From contig BDDD01000914.1 of assembly GCA_001972305.1 (NCBI GenBank), forward strand, positions 1-64,000: a stretch of 64,000 bases of DNA, given 5' to 3'. The notes beneath the pieces are model-generated. The model searched no databases. It was not told where the DNA came from and saw nothing but the letters and a program-made list of their open reading frames with translations. Of this stretch, positions 46,042 through 57,700 are shown piece by piece; position 1 is the stretch's first letter, and every line of letters begins with the position of its first letter. The DNA is from Cephalotus follicularis (lineage: Eukaryota > Streptophyta > Magnoliopsida > Oxalidales > Cephalotaceae). Position numbers and translations under genes: made by a program.

Positions 46042-47705
46042 TGGCTCTCAATCCACGAAGCCCTATAGTTCAAGCCCATCATACTACTATGACGCTCGAC
46101 TACAAAGAGCTTTAGTGAGTGGGTCTGCTAAATTTGCCTCTGAGGCAACCCTCTCTAAAACAATGTCTCCTCTATCAATGATATCTTGAATCAAATGATA
46201 AGCCTTAATATATGTTTGAACCGTTGGTGAGATCTGGACTCCTTGGCTTGTGCTACAGCCCCATTATTGTCACAGTAGAGAACAATAGGACGACAAATGG
46301 TTGGAACCACTCCAAGTTCAGCTATGAACTTACGCATCCAAACACCCTCCTTTGCAGTATCTTGGGCTGCTATATACTCTACTTGATCTCCTCATTGTAG
46401 GAGTGTTTGAATGAGATCTACTATGATACTGGAATCTAATTCCAACTGTGCCTCTTGAGGTACCAGCCTCTAATTCCTTTCCGTTCTGTGGTGTTTCTCC
46501 CGATGGTAACTCCTCGAGTTTCACTTTACTCCCACTACTTCATGCAAGTAGGAATTCCTTCTCTAGGAAAACTGTAGTATGCGAAACAAACACTTTTTGT
46601 TCACTGGGATGGTAGAAATAATATCCCATAGTTTTCTTGGGATACCACACAAACCGACATCGATTTGATCGTGCCTCCAGCTTACTAGGCTCCAACCTTC
46701 TAACATAAGCTGGACAGTCCCAAACCTTCTAATGCTTTAGGCCGGGTTTCCTCCCTTTCCATACCTGGTATGGAGTGGAAGGAACGGATTTTGAAGGAAT
46801 CCGGTTAAGGACATATGCAGTCATTTCCAGTGCATGATCCCAAAAGTATCTGCAAAAGACATCATGGACTGGACCATATTCATCAAGGTCCGATTCCTCT
46901 GTTCGGACACACCATTATGTTGTGGTGTTCCTGGAGGTGTCCACTGTGAGAGAATGCCATTATCTCTAAGATAATCCTGGAACTTAGCAGATAGGTACTC
47001 GCCCCGTTGATCTGATCGAAGTGTTTTAATGGGCTTACCTGTTTGCTTCTCTACTTCATCTCTAAATTCTTTGAACCTCTCAAAGGAATCTGATTTGTGT
47101 CTCATCAGAAACACATACCAATACCGTGACAAATCATCGGGAAAAATAATGAAGTAAAGGTATCCTCCTCATGCACTGACCGACATTGGTCCACAAACGT
47201 CGATGTGGATTAAACCTAGTAAATCCACCACCCTTTCTCCTTGACCGGAGAAGGGAGATTTGGCCATTTTTCCAAGTAGACAACATTCACATGTTGGAAA
47301 AGACTCTAAGTCCTGGATGTCTAAAACACCATCCTTAACCAACATTGACATCCTTGCCTCACTCGGATGACCCAATCTGCAATGCCAAGTATAGGATTGA
47401 TGAATTTTATTATTCTCTCTTTGTATTTTAGTTCCTTACTCGATTGACAATGCCATATTGTGATTAATATTCAAAATATAAATCCCATTTTCAATATGTC
47501 CATCACATATAGAAATTTTGTCAGAAGACAAAAGAGAACAACCATTCACATTAAAATTAAGCTCTAAGCCCAATTTAAATAGGTACGAAACAGTAACAAT
47601 GTTCCGTATTAAGTTCTCAACCAAACAACATGTAATACTCGTAATTTTAAATTCGATGTATATTGTACAATTAATGAATAAAGTATACATTGAACTGACA
47701 ATTAC
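46042..47705 (-). pseudogene. Minus-strand copia pol with reverse transcriptase deleted
   Basis: In order on the minus strand: end of protease (LIRNIVTVSYLFKLGLELNF, about 47620-47560), GAG-pre-integrase (RLGHPSEARM, CECCLLGKMAKSPF at about 47380-47260), integrase core (HIDVCGP, TLRSDQRGEYLS and NGVSEQRNRTL, so D, D and E are present), and the integrase tail to about 46500. The frame then jumps to RNase H (YIAAQDTAKEGVWMRKFIAEL, YCDNNGA, about 46390-46250) and ends near 46050. The reverse transcriptase and the front of RNase H are missing, and there are several stops. Confidence 0.85.
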
Positions 47706-47710
47706 TGCTA

Positions 47711-48180
47711 TGTGTTGATACTGAATTAAAGTGAAAGCTTAATTGTATGGCATTAAGCTAAAGGGGGAAAGTTATTTATAAGGAACTTAAAGGAGGGATT
47801 GCCAAACAGCCGACTGTTTGGTAAAATAGTCGACCGGGCAATTTGAAGTGGCAACAGTCGACTGTTAGAGAAACATTCGACTGGATGACTAATGAATGAA
47901 ACAGCCGTCTGTCCAAAGGAAGCAGTTGACTGTTAGAACACAGACAGATGTCCTGATATGTGTTGCATGAAACAAGGCAGGCGTGTCTTCAACTTGGACA
48001 GGTGTTGGCTGGTAAGAATTGAAAAGAAAGGGGGCACAAAACGTGTCACCAGCTACCTACACTGATGCATTACTGTCCTTTGTGTGTGTCCTGAGTCACT
48101 ACACCTGCAAAACAGAAAAAGGAGGATGAAAACGTGCATGAGGGAGAGAGAAGAGAAAAGGTTGAAACCTTGAGTTAATG
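47711..48180 (+). mobile_element. Left part of gypsy LTR 'C' (continues at 62557)
   Basis: The copia homology stops near 47705, and LTR-type DNA with CAGTCGACTG words (47811-47935) begins. At 48180 it is broken by LTR A with TSD TAATG. The continuation is at 62557-64000. The exact start is inferred, not fixed by a TSD. Confidence 0.55.
47811..47935 (+). repeat. CAGTCGACTG-type word array
   Basis: Six words in about 125 bases: AGCCGACTGTTTG, TAGTCGACCG, AACAGTCGACTGTTAG, ATTCGACTGG, AGCCGTCTG and GCAGTTGACTGTTAG. Confidence 0.85.
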
Positions 48181-49327
48181 TGTCACACCCTGTTTTTCAC
48201 TTTAACAACATATATGGTTATCAGTTATAATAATCCAGCATTCACAAAATACTCATAAATTTAAAACTTTACGGAAGCATTTGATACACCGGATTAATTT
48301 ATAAATATCTGCACGCAGCCCATACTACGTGCTTACAAGTACAAACACAAGTTATACGTTAGATATCTGAAATGTAAATATAACAAACAGAGTATGATTA
48401 TTATTACATTATTCACTCACTTTAACAATCTCACAACACAACGAAGCTTCCAAGTATAGCTTCAGCGGCACTTGTCCAAATACCTTCGTCAATCTGAAAT
48501 TATAGGTATTAGCCGTTGTCCTCACTTGGCTAAGTAGGAGTTATGCATGAATGTGAATATACATATGTAAACATGCATGATAGTTTGTCATTTGAAAACA
48601 ATAACATATATGTCAATATATATGAAATAATGCCAAGTGGCTACAATCAATCACTTATCATGAATACCGCACAAGGGTACAATCAATTACTACACTGGGT
48701 GGGTGTCACATGTCGCTAACTCCTAGCACCAACTGCGCACCACCTAACTACCACCATGCTCTCCGATGATAGAAAAGGTAAACACTTATTGTCGGCACTT
48801 GGCGGGGAATTTAATACTCACGATCTGCATTGCAGATAATTTGGGTGAATAAGCTAGAGCCAACTCCTGGCCCATCCGCTCATCGCCGTAGTCAGTGATA
48901 CACTCTGTTCACTAAACCATCGGCATCACTTCAATCACAATCAATCACTCAAAATTACATATATAATGTAATGTAACAATTTGCTCTTTAGTAGAGAAAA
49001 CAATAAAACACTTTTAGCTCAATGGCATAAAAACACTTTCACTTATCACTTGTTCTCATTATCAGAGAACCGCTTGAACACTTTAAACACTTTTCCTTTT
49101 TGGAAAACACTTAAACAATAGTATTTATTTAAAATACTTTGCAACACTAACAATAAAGGTGCTTATAGCACTCAGTTGTTGAAATCCTTGAAAACACTTT
49201 AAACACTAGTATTTGAGAATACTGGATAGATATAAACATCTATAACGATAACAATATGCAATTCAATGATCCACAATCAATAAACAATCACTACACAATC
49301 ACTAAACATTCACTTATGCATAAACAA

Positions 49328-49655
49328 CACATAAAGGTGTCGACGTGCATAAAAGGCGTCAACTTGCATCCATCTCGTCAACATATATCTATGGCGTTAA
49401 CGTGTAAAACAGTCCTTATGGCATCGACGTATAACCTAGACGTCAACGTATAGATAGTATCCTTAAGCGTTAATGCACATACCATGATTATCAATCATAA
49501 CAGTCCTTTAGGTGTCAACGTATATCAATGGCGTCGACGTGTAGCATGGAAGCCTTACGCGTTAACACTTAACTTAGCATCGATTGTGACTACAAAGCGT
49601 CGACAGTTAAGCCTAAACCCCCGACTATCACATTCAAAGTGTCAGCGCTTCATAG
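49328..49655 (+). repeat. Array of GGCGTCGACGTGTA / GCGTTAACG words in LTR A
   Basis: Fifteen or so words at 15-30 base spacing, such as GTGTCGACGTGCAT, GGCGTCAACTTGCA, GGCGTTAACGTGTA, GGCATCGACGTATA, GGCGTCGACGTGTA and AAAGCGTCGACAGTT. The core is GTCGAC or GTTAAC. Confidence 0.8.
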
Positions 49656-50966
49656 CTTGTAGGCAATTTCCAGAAGAACAATCCTGAATAGAACATGCAT
49701 AATTCATAATCAATTCACTTCCAAATCAACATGCAATCATATAGCACTATCTAGACATGATATACATACTATATGTTCAAAATCATGTCATAAGCCCTAC
49801 CAGTTAAATCAATAGCAAGCACAGTTGAGCTGCTGGCTCAATTGCCGAACATTTCCAATTTGCTGCCAATTGTCGATTATTACTCCATTCACTGCCGAAC
49901 CAACTACCAGCTCGCTCACTGCACACATAACACATTTCCATTACACTAAATACACCGAAACTGACATTGTCATCGTCGGAGTACCGGCCAGATTCCGGCC
50001 GACTCAACCAGCTTATGCAACATCCATAAACAGTTTACACATTGAACGGCCTACTCAGAACCGCTCAAGACCCGCTGTGACTCGGCGCCAAACGCCGTGC
50101 CACGGCCGACAGTGAGTTCGACTCACTGAGTCAACTCATCGAACTTCAACAGATCCGATCACCACCCAAAAATGCCACACAATCATCAGTTCTACACACC
50201 ACTGTCCAAGTCTCACCGAGACTCGGCCCCAAACGCACGGTCTCAGGTGGTAGTGAGTCAACTTGCCAGGTCGACTCAGTCAGCTGATTTTGGCCGATTC
50301 CGACCGAAATATACCTCAACGGTGGTCAAAATGGATAGAGCTAGCCTTCAAGACAAAAACCCCCTCCACACACGATGCTAACGGCGTCAGAAAATGCATG
50401 GTCAACGCCCACAGTGGCCGGGAAGAAAGAGAAGAAAAAGAAAAGAGAAGAAGGGGGAAGAGTTACTGGTGGTTTGAGGTTCTAGGCTGCTCGCCATCCT
50501 CTCCTGGTTCGCTGGCTTGCTCCGGCGCTCTGTCTCCTTCTCTCTCCCGCTCTCTCAAGCTCTCTCTCCCTGTGTCTCTTTCTTTCATTTTGCACGGGTG
50601 CGTTATGCGCCCGTGTCCCTATCTCTTCCTTCTTTAATTGTTTATTCTTTCATTCTTTATTGTTATTTACCCATAAATTTTAAGGTCTGGGTCCCGTTTA
50701 TCCCGCAAATTGCGGTATTAAATAATCCAGCCACCACGAAAACAATCATAATAATAATGCAGACACTGAGCTTTAAAGTCGTGTATTAAAAAAATAGGCT
50801 TTATTAACCATTTTTGGCAATATAATTGCGGCTTCAATGCTAAATTCCCTAAACATTTCCTTATCGTCCCACTTCCAAAACCCGAAATTATAAAGGGAAA
50901 ACATCATCAAATTCGAGAATTTCACTATTCTCATTAATTTCATAATAAGATTACATTTTACGAAAA
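49656..50966. other. Rest of LTR A, including a GC-rich patch
   Basis: No supported gene. 49820-50640 is GC-richer with CTCGGC, GACTCA and CCGGCC words and contains overlapping chance frames of 67-124 codons on both strands. A CT-rich run (CTCTCTCCC) lies near 50500-50590. Confidence 0.5.
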
Positions 50967-52279
50967 ACTCGTGTCACACCCCGTTTTCCCAAAACACATT
51001 AGACAAGCATATGTGGTGATATCAGTAATTGAATATATATATTCCAGCATTCATTTAACAAATCATAAAATAATATGCGGAAGCATTCAATAAGCCAGAA
51101 TATAACATAAGTCATCCGCACGCATCCCATACTACGTGCGGGCATAATCCAAAATAAATTATCCTTACATAAGGAAAGTACAACGTTAACGGGATATGAA
51201 CCGTTCAATCCAAAATACAACATCATAAAAGAAATAACAACCTTCGACCGAAAGTAGAAGCTCTCCAAGCTTCAGCCGCAACTCCAAGTCTTCGCTTAAT
51301 CTGAAATTGTAGGGGTTAGCCGTTGTCCTCACTTGGCTAAGTAGGAAGATAATGCATGCTAAGGAATATATGAATGCAACATGTATGACAGTTTATATAA
51401 AATAACATTTAAATGTGCCAATATATATAAGCAACCAAGCCAAGTGGCCATAGACAATACATATGCAAGCATACCGCACAAGGGTACAAACAATTCATCC
51501 TGGTTTGGGTGACACATGCCGCTAACTCCTAGCTCCGACTGTGCACTACCTAACTATCTCCTGCGCTCCGGGAGGATAGAACAGGTAATATTTACTACCG
51601 GCGTTGGCGGGTAGTTTAACAAATTAAGATCTGCAAAGCAGATAAGTTTGGAGATCTCCTGGCCAACTCCTGGCTCCCAAGATCCCTACCGTAGTCGGTG
51701 ACGACAGCCATCACACGACCACCGGCAACAAGCACAATCAATACAAGCATTCAATAATAATATTACATATATCAGCAATATGCAATATAAAAGTGGTTTT
51801 CTTTAGAAACATATAACAAGTCATTTATCGTAAATCTCTTCGGAGGAAAACGATCTCAATTCAATAATGGTTCTCGCTTTGGAGAACAAAACAGATAGTA
51901 CCTCTCATAGGAGAAAAATCAATAGGTTTTCATTTAAAATGATAGTTTATATCATAATTTGGGTACATAGCCCATAGTTGGTTTCAATTATTGAAATGCA
52001 AGTGATATTGGTGTTAAATGTCACCAAGACAGTATATACTAATATGACAGTGGCATATTCAGTAGCAATAACACAAATCAATAGCAATGCAAGATTCACA
52101 AGAATAGCATCACATAGTCAATTCATATGAAACTCTCACAAGGAGTGCGTACATTGTTTAGTTTTGGAATGTAATTGTATATGAGGTGAGGATTGATTGT
52201 TCGAATCATCCGTATGGAGGCCAGGTTCATTACATTAAAAATTGAGGTTTTAACAGGACTTATATCAGTAAAATTTTCC

Positions 52280-52400
52280 AGAACAGTCGGCTGCCTTCAA
52301 GAATAGCCGACTGCTTTGGTTGAGTAGTCGACTGCTTTGCCTTGGCAGTCGACTGGATAGGTTGAGTAGTTGACTACCATGAGGAGCAGTCGACTGCCTC
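52280..52400 (+). repeat. CAGTCGACTG-type word array (B, left LTR, first block)
   Basis: Six to seven words: CAGTCGGCTGCC, TAGCCGACTGC, TAGTCGACTGC, CAGTCGACTGG, TAGTTGACTACC and CAGTCGACTGCC. The counterpart in the right LTR is at 61065-61185. Confidence 0.88.
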
Positions 52401-52614
52401 TGCCCAGAAAATGCAGGCAGTTGCAAGTCATGCAATTCAAGTTCAATTCCCAATCAAATTCAACACATGTAAACATGCACAAAATAGACATACACAATAT
52501 GCATACTATATCTTCCATAACATATCATTACCCCTACCTCAAAAGCTTATCCCAAGATCAATTAAAATTGACCTTTCTCTTTGAGTTCCAAGCCTTCTTT
52601 ACCAACAATCTTTC

Positions 52615-53048
52615 TGTTGGCTTTTTGCCACTCTTTATTTGTATTAAAGATTATGTTTAGATGATTAACAAACAAGTAACAATCAAGAAACACTTATATG
52701 CATGTTTTGATATCATACAAATTGATATACATTGATATACTCACTTGATTGCATGTTGAAAGTGTTACAAAGGTATAAATTGCAAATACAGGCAATCCAG
52801 CCGACTGCCAACATTTGTGCACCCGTAAGCCGAAAATCAAAGGTTGCTAGTGGTGGCTAGTGGAATCTCAAGGTGTTCTTGAGAAAGTGGACGTAGGCAC
52901 GGTTTTGCCGAACCACTATAAATTTGTTTGCACTCTCTATCCCTTAACTCCTTATTTATTTGTTATTGTGTGATTGTTTATGTTCATAGCTTAAATTGTA
53001 TTTTCCGCATACATATTTGTTGTTTAAGGTTGCCATACGTTCCTTTCA
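52615..53048 (+). mobile_element. Solo LTR of a copia element (434 bp) in B's left LTR
   Basis: TGTTGGCTTTTTGCCACTC at 52615 to CGTTCCTTTCA at 53048, with a perfect TSD CTTTC (52610-52614 and 53049-53053). B's right LTR (about 61390) shows the empty site. It matches both LTR pieces of the copia fragment at 57173-60103, but lacks a middle segment of at least 230 bases (join near ATTTG/TGCACCCG at about 52817). Confidence 0.93.
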
Positions 53049-53889
53049 CTTTCAATCCTTTTAATTTCAGCAGGTTCAATCTACATCATGCATGTTTACA
53101 GACACATGCATCAATACCAGTAGGTTTCTAATTATCAGATACGATTACTACTTCAACAGTAGTTTATTACCAAATCCATCAAGTCCTAAACTCCCATTTT
53201 ACAACTTCCTTTGAACTCTATGTCAACTATTATTCAAACTCGGATTCATTGATCTTAAGTGTGTTGACAGAAGATGCATATTTACATTTAGGAAACCAGT
53301 AAGCATATTCTGACCTTAACATCAACTATAATCCAATCTAGAGGTTATAGTCATCATTTCCACTTGATCCATTTACAATTTCCATTTAAAATTCTAGAAT
53401 CTCTTATATTTAATTATGTTAACAGAAGGTATTCAACATTCTCCTAGTTACATTATCATATCATAACAACAGAGAATTTGGATTGAGAACTTACCAAGAG
53501 ACCAAAGCTTCAAGGTTCCTTCTTTGAGTTCTCCAAATCCTTCCAAAGCAAGCCTTCACCAATTCTAGAAACTCTCCCCAATCTTTAGTGTTTCTAACAC
53601 TCTTTCTCAGCTCATGCACAGCTGATATAGGGCATTGAATTCGCCAGAGTCTTTAACTCTCCTTCTCTCATCACATGCCTTTCTTTTCTCTCCTCTTTTC
53701 TATCTCTTTCTCACCTTTCTCTCTTTTGATTCTTGCAGGTTGCAGGTCTGAAATTGCAGGGAGGATAGAGGGCATGCAAGCATGCCTTTTTGCATACTCT
53801 GGCAACTCCTGTCTCATGTGACACCTGCCCACCATGCAATCCTCCTTTGATTCAGTCACACAGGCATGCACAGACACCTGTTCTGTACC

Positions 53890-54035
53890 GATCCAGTCGA
53901 CTGGATGCATTGGCCAGTCGACTGTCCACAACACTCATCAGGCAATCGACTGCTCCCCTGTGACAGTCGGCTGCCCCTTCATAAACCAGGCAGTCGACTT
54001 CACCCCTGTGGTAGTCGGCTGCCAAGGGCTATTTT
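53890..54035 (+). repeat. CAGTCGACTG-type word array (B, left LTR, second block)
   Basis: Six words: CCAGTCGACTGG, CCAGTCGACTGTCC, GCAATCGACTGC, ACAGTCGGCTGCC, GCAGTCGACTTC and TAGTCGGCTGCC. Confidence 0.88.
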
Positions 54036-54199
54036 AGGGTTTCTTAGCTTGTTACTTCATCAAATTGCATCTCCATTCATCCCAAGCAATCACCAGTCAT
54101 AAAAAATTATTATAATTGGACAAATAATTCAATTAAAATGTATATTTATTTTAAACATGGAATCAATATACATTAATTGAATTTGCGGTTATTACATTC

Positions 54200-56920
54200 C
54201 TCCCTCCTTAAAGAAAATTCGTCCTCGAATTTTGCCCTTACATCCGAACAGTGAGGGAATGTTTCCACCATTCCGTTTTCACGTTCCCACGTAGCTTCCT
54301 CAGCTCCGTGGAAACGCCAAAGCGCTTTTACCATAGAAATGGTCTTGTTTCTCAGTACCCTTTTTCCATTCGATCCTGTGACCTCGGCAATCCCGATACC
54401 AAGTCCATGGTCACATGCTCCCATTTCCATTCAACCACTGGTAGCAATTGTAGCAGTCCAGCAGGTTTCTGATGTTCAGCTTTCACTCACTGACAGGTCA
54501 AACATCTTGCTACTCATTTAGTAATTTCACGTTTCATACCACTCCACCAGTAGTTTCTTCTCAGGTCGTGCCACATCTGGGTACTTCCTGGGTATACACT
54601 GTAGTTTGACTTGTGAGCTTGTTGCAGTAGTTCACCCTTGATACTCACGTCATCCGGAGCACATATCCTTCCTGGGAACCTCAATATGTCATCATTATGA
54701 ATGGAGAACTCAGAATCCATCTCTAGGTTCTCGCGAGTACTCCATAATTCAGAATCATTGTGCTGAGCGGTCCGAATACACTTCAGAGGTTCCGGTTGTG
54801 CTCTCATACAGGCCGCAATAACTCCTCGGGAACCATGAACTGATTCCATCTCTGAAATTCCTCCACTAGCTTCCACTATGAACCATTGCTCCAGCAAACA
54901 TTGCGTTGCGACTCAGCGCAACGGCCACCACATTCGCCTTTGTCCCATGTTGGGCTCCTTCTAGGAAAACAAATATTTTAAATCCTTATGGTCAGTAAGG
55001 ATCTCAACTGAGCACCATAGAGATAGTGCCTCCATTTCTACAAAGCAAACACTATGGCTGCCAACTCAAGATCGTGTACGAGACAATTTTCCTCGTACGG
55101 CTTCAACTTTCTTGATGCGTATGCAATGACCCTACCATGTTGCATAAGAATGCATCCCAATCCTTTCCCAGAGGCATCTGTGTAGACAGTAAAACCCTCA
55201 TTACCCTCTGGTAATGCCAACACTGGAGCGGAAATCAACCGACTCTTCAATCCTTGGAATCTTGTATCATAAGACTCGTTCCACACAAAACTGGACTTCT
55301 TCTGAGTCAACTGTGTCAGTAGTGCAGCAAGCTTAGAGAATCCCTCGATGAATCTGCGGTAATAGCCAGCCAATCCCAAGAAACTACGCACCTCCGTAAC
55401 GTTCTTCGGTTGGGACCAATCAACAATGCTTTCAATCTTCGAAGGATCCACTGACAATCCTTAACTCGACACTATGTGACCTAAGAAAGTCACATGATCC
55501 AGCCAAAATTCGTACTTGCTAAATTTGGCGTACAGCTGTTCCTTCCATAGTATCTGCAATACAATCTTCAAGTGCTGCATGTGTTCTTCAATGCTCTCTG
55601 AGTAGATCAGGATGTCATCTAAGAATATCATAACAAACTGATCAAGATAAGGTTGGAACACTCTGTTCATCAGACACATAAAGGTTGCAGGAGCATTAGC
55701 CAAACCAAACGGCAGTATCAGGGTGCCCATATCTGGTTCGAAATGCTGTTTCTCCACATCACTTCTCGGATCCTCAACTGATGATAGCTTGTTCTTAGGT
55801 CAAGCTTGGAGAACACAGTTGAGCCTTGCAATTGGTCGAACAACTCCTCAATATGTGGCAGAGGATACTTGTTCTTCACCATCACTTGATTCAGCAGCCT
55901 GTAGTCAACGCATAGCCGCATCAATCCATCATTCCTTTTTACAAACAGAACCGGGTGCTCCCCCATGGTGATACACACGGTCCGAAGAAACCCTTGTCAA
56001 GATAATCCTGTAGCTGAACCTTCAACTCTTTCAGTTTGGCAGGAGCCATTCGGTACGGTGATCTGGATATAGGAGCAGTTCATATCATCTTTTGATACTG
56101 AACTCTCACTATTGGGATCGCACTATTATCTATTATCGCATTGGTCAACATGCAATCACTAGTTGGAGCATTCGCCTCCAAACACACGTGTACACAACAG
56201 TAATACAATGCAAGTCATACAGAAATCATGATGTAACGAATGAGTATGTGACACCAAGGTCAACTAATACACTAGAATTTATATACCTCATATCAGTTAT
56301 ATCTTATTGGGTAAGTATTACTTTACCTTGCATGATTCTTTTGCCCGTATCTCCTCGCGGTTGTGCAGCCGCACCACTTCCACTAGCTCCGTCATTACTC
56401 GGTTGAGTTTTCATAAGGGGACACCCGTTCACACGATGATCAGATGAGCCACATCTCAGGCACTTCCCTGCCTTCTTCCAGCACTCAGCTTCCTCATGAT
56501 TTGAAAGCCCACAGAAATTACATCCACCAAAATCCGGGTGACCACTTCGGATGGAAGCCCTTGAACAAGAAGTATCTCTAGTAGCAGTCTGCCGAGGCTG
56601 TTTGGAAGCTCGCCTAGCCCATCCAGAAGGTTGTCTAGCATATTGTGCTGGAGCATATAACCGCTGCATTCTCTCCATGTGAATGGCATTAGCAGTCATC
56701 TATTGTCGGATGCAATCGGTCATCCATTCCACGTTCGCCGTATTGGCTTGAATCTGCTATTGAAATAGATCAACCATACGGTCAAAATTACTTCTCTCGT
56801 CGTGTGCTGGAGGTACATTCAATCCTTCGTTCATTGGTGGAACATCTTCAGGTACTGGAGGAGCATTGCTCCCCTCGTCGGCTCCACGCCTTACCCGTCT
56901 ACCACTCCGTAGGTCCATTT
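54200..56920 (-). pseudogene. Chromovirus B gag-pol remnant, integrase core deleted
   Basis: Minus strand: MDLRSGRRVRRG start (56920), then a shortened gag with two zinc knuckles (CNFCGLSNHEEAEC at about 56540-56500 and CLRCGSSDHRVNGC at about 56460-56420). A protease trace follows (VLVDLGVTYSF, active-site DSG lost), then RT from 55960 ([20 protein letters not shown]; catalytic FLDDILIYS at about 55625-55600). RNase H has [13 protein letters not shown] (about 55190) and [12 protein letters not shown] (about 55070). The integrase zinc finger region (PGSTQMWHDLRRNYWW, about 54590) is followed by [17 protein letters not shown], which jumps straight to a chromodomain-like [14 protein letters not shown] and VEEATWERE-like end (here AEEATWERE, 54350-54280). 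Several stops and frame changes. Confidence 0.9.
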
Positions 56921-57700
56921 AGTTTCCTATATGGAATGATAAAATCATTAGGAAACATTTCACTTAATTTCTGAGAAACTTATCCCAGCTAGCATATATG
57001 AAATATGCTCTGATACCATGCTGTCACACCCCGTTTTCCCAAAACACGTTAGATAAACATATGTGGTGATATCAGTAATTGAATATATATATTCCAGCAT
57101 TCATTTAACAAATCATAAAATAATATGTGGAAGCATTCAATAAGCCAGAATATAACATAAGTCATCCGCACGTCAATCACAAAAGCTCATCTTGCATATC
57201 TACAAAGAGAAAAAAATCATCAAGCTAGAGTATACACTTTCACATTCAAAGCTTGCAATTTGCCTACACTTTCATATCCAACCTTTGAGAGGTTATTTGT
57301 AAACACAAACCAATCCTTTTATCATTCTTTGTAATAGAGGGGAGTGCACCCTTGTAAGGTGTTTCATTGATTTACACCCGGAAATTAAATCAAGTGTAAA
57401 GGTGGTTTGCTTTGATTTGCACCCGTAAGCCAAAAATCAAAGGTTGCTAGTGGTGGCTAGTGGAATCTCAAGGTGTTCTTTAGAAAGTGGACGAGGCACG
57501 GTTTTGCCGAACCACTATAAATTTGTTTGCACTCTCTATCCCTTAACTCCTTATTTATTTATTATTGTGTGATTGTTTATGTTCATAGCTTAAATTGTAT
57601 TTTCCGCATACATATTTGTTGTTTAAGGTTGCCATACGTTCCTTTCAATTGGTATCAGAGCGGGTTTTTATCGGTAATCTTAATTGAGATAAATTGATTC

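Larger units (their letters stand above)
50972..54196 (-). repeat. 3' LTR of chromovirus B
   Basis: Plus-strand ends TGTCACACCCCG and GGTTATTACA. Contains the copia solo LTR 52615-53048. Word arrays of the CAGTCGACTG type lie at 52280-52400 and 53890-54035. Confidence 0.93.

Noticed and set aside
49820..50640. Overlapping frames of 67-124 codons in LTR A
   Set aside because: Non-coding GC-richer LTR sequence. Frames overlap on both strands and carry no recognisable domain.
53671..54102. Frames over the CAGTCGACTG arrays (also 62012-62443)
   Set aside because: Protein-like regularity comes from the repeated DNA words (PVDW, QSTG strings). The frames lie in LTR DNA.
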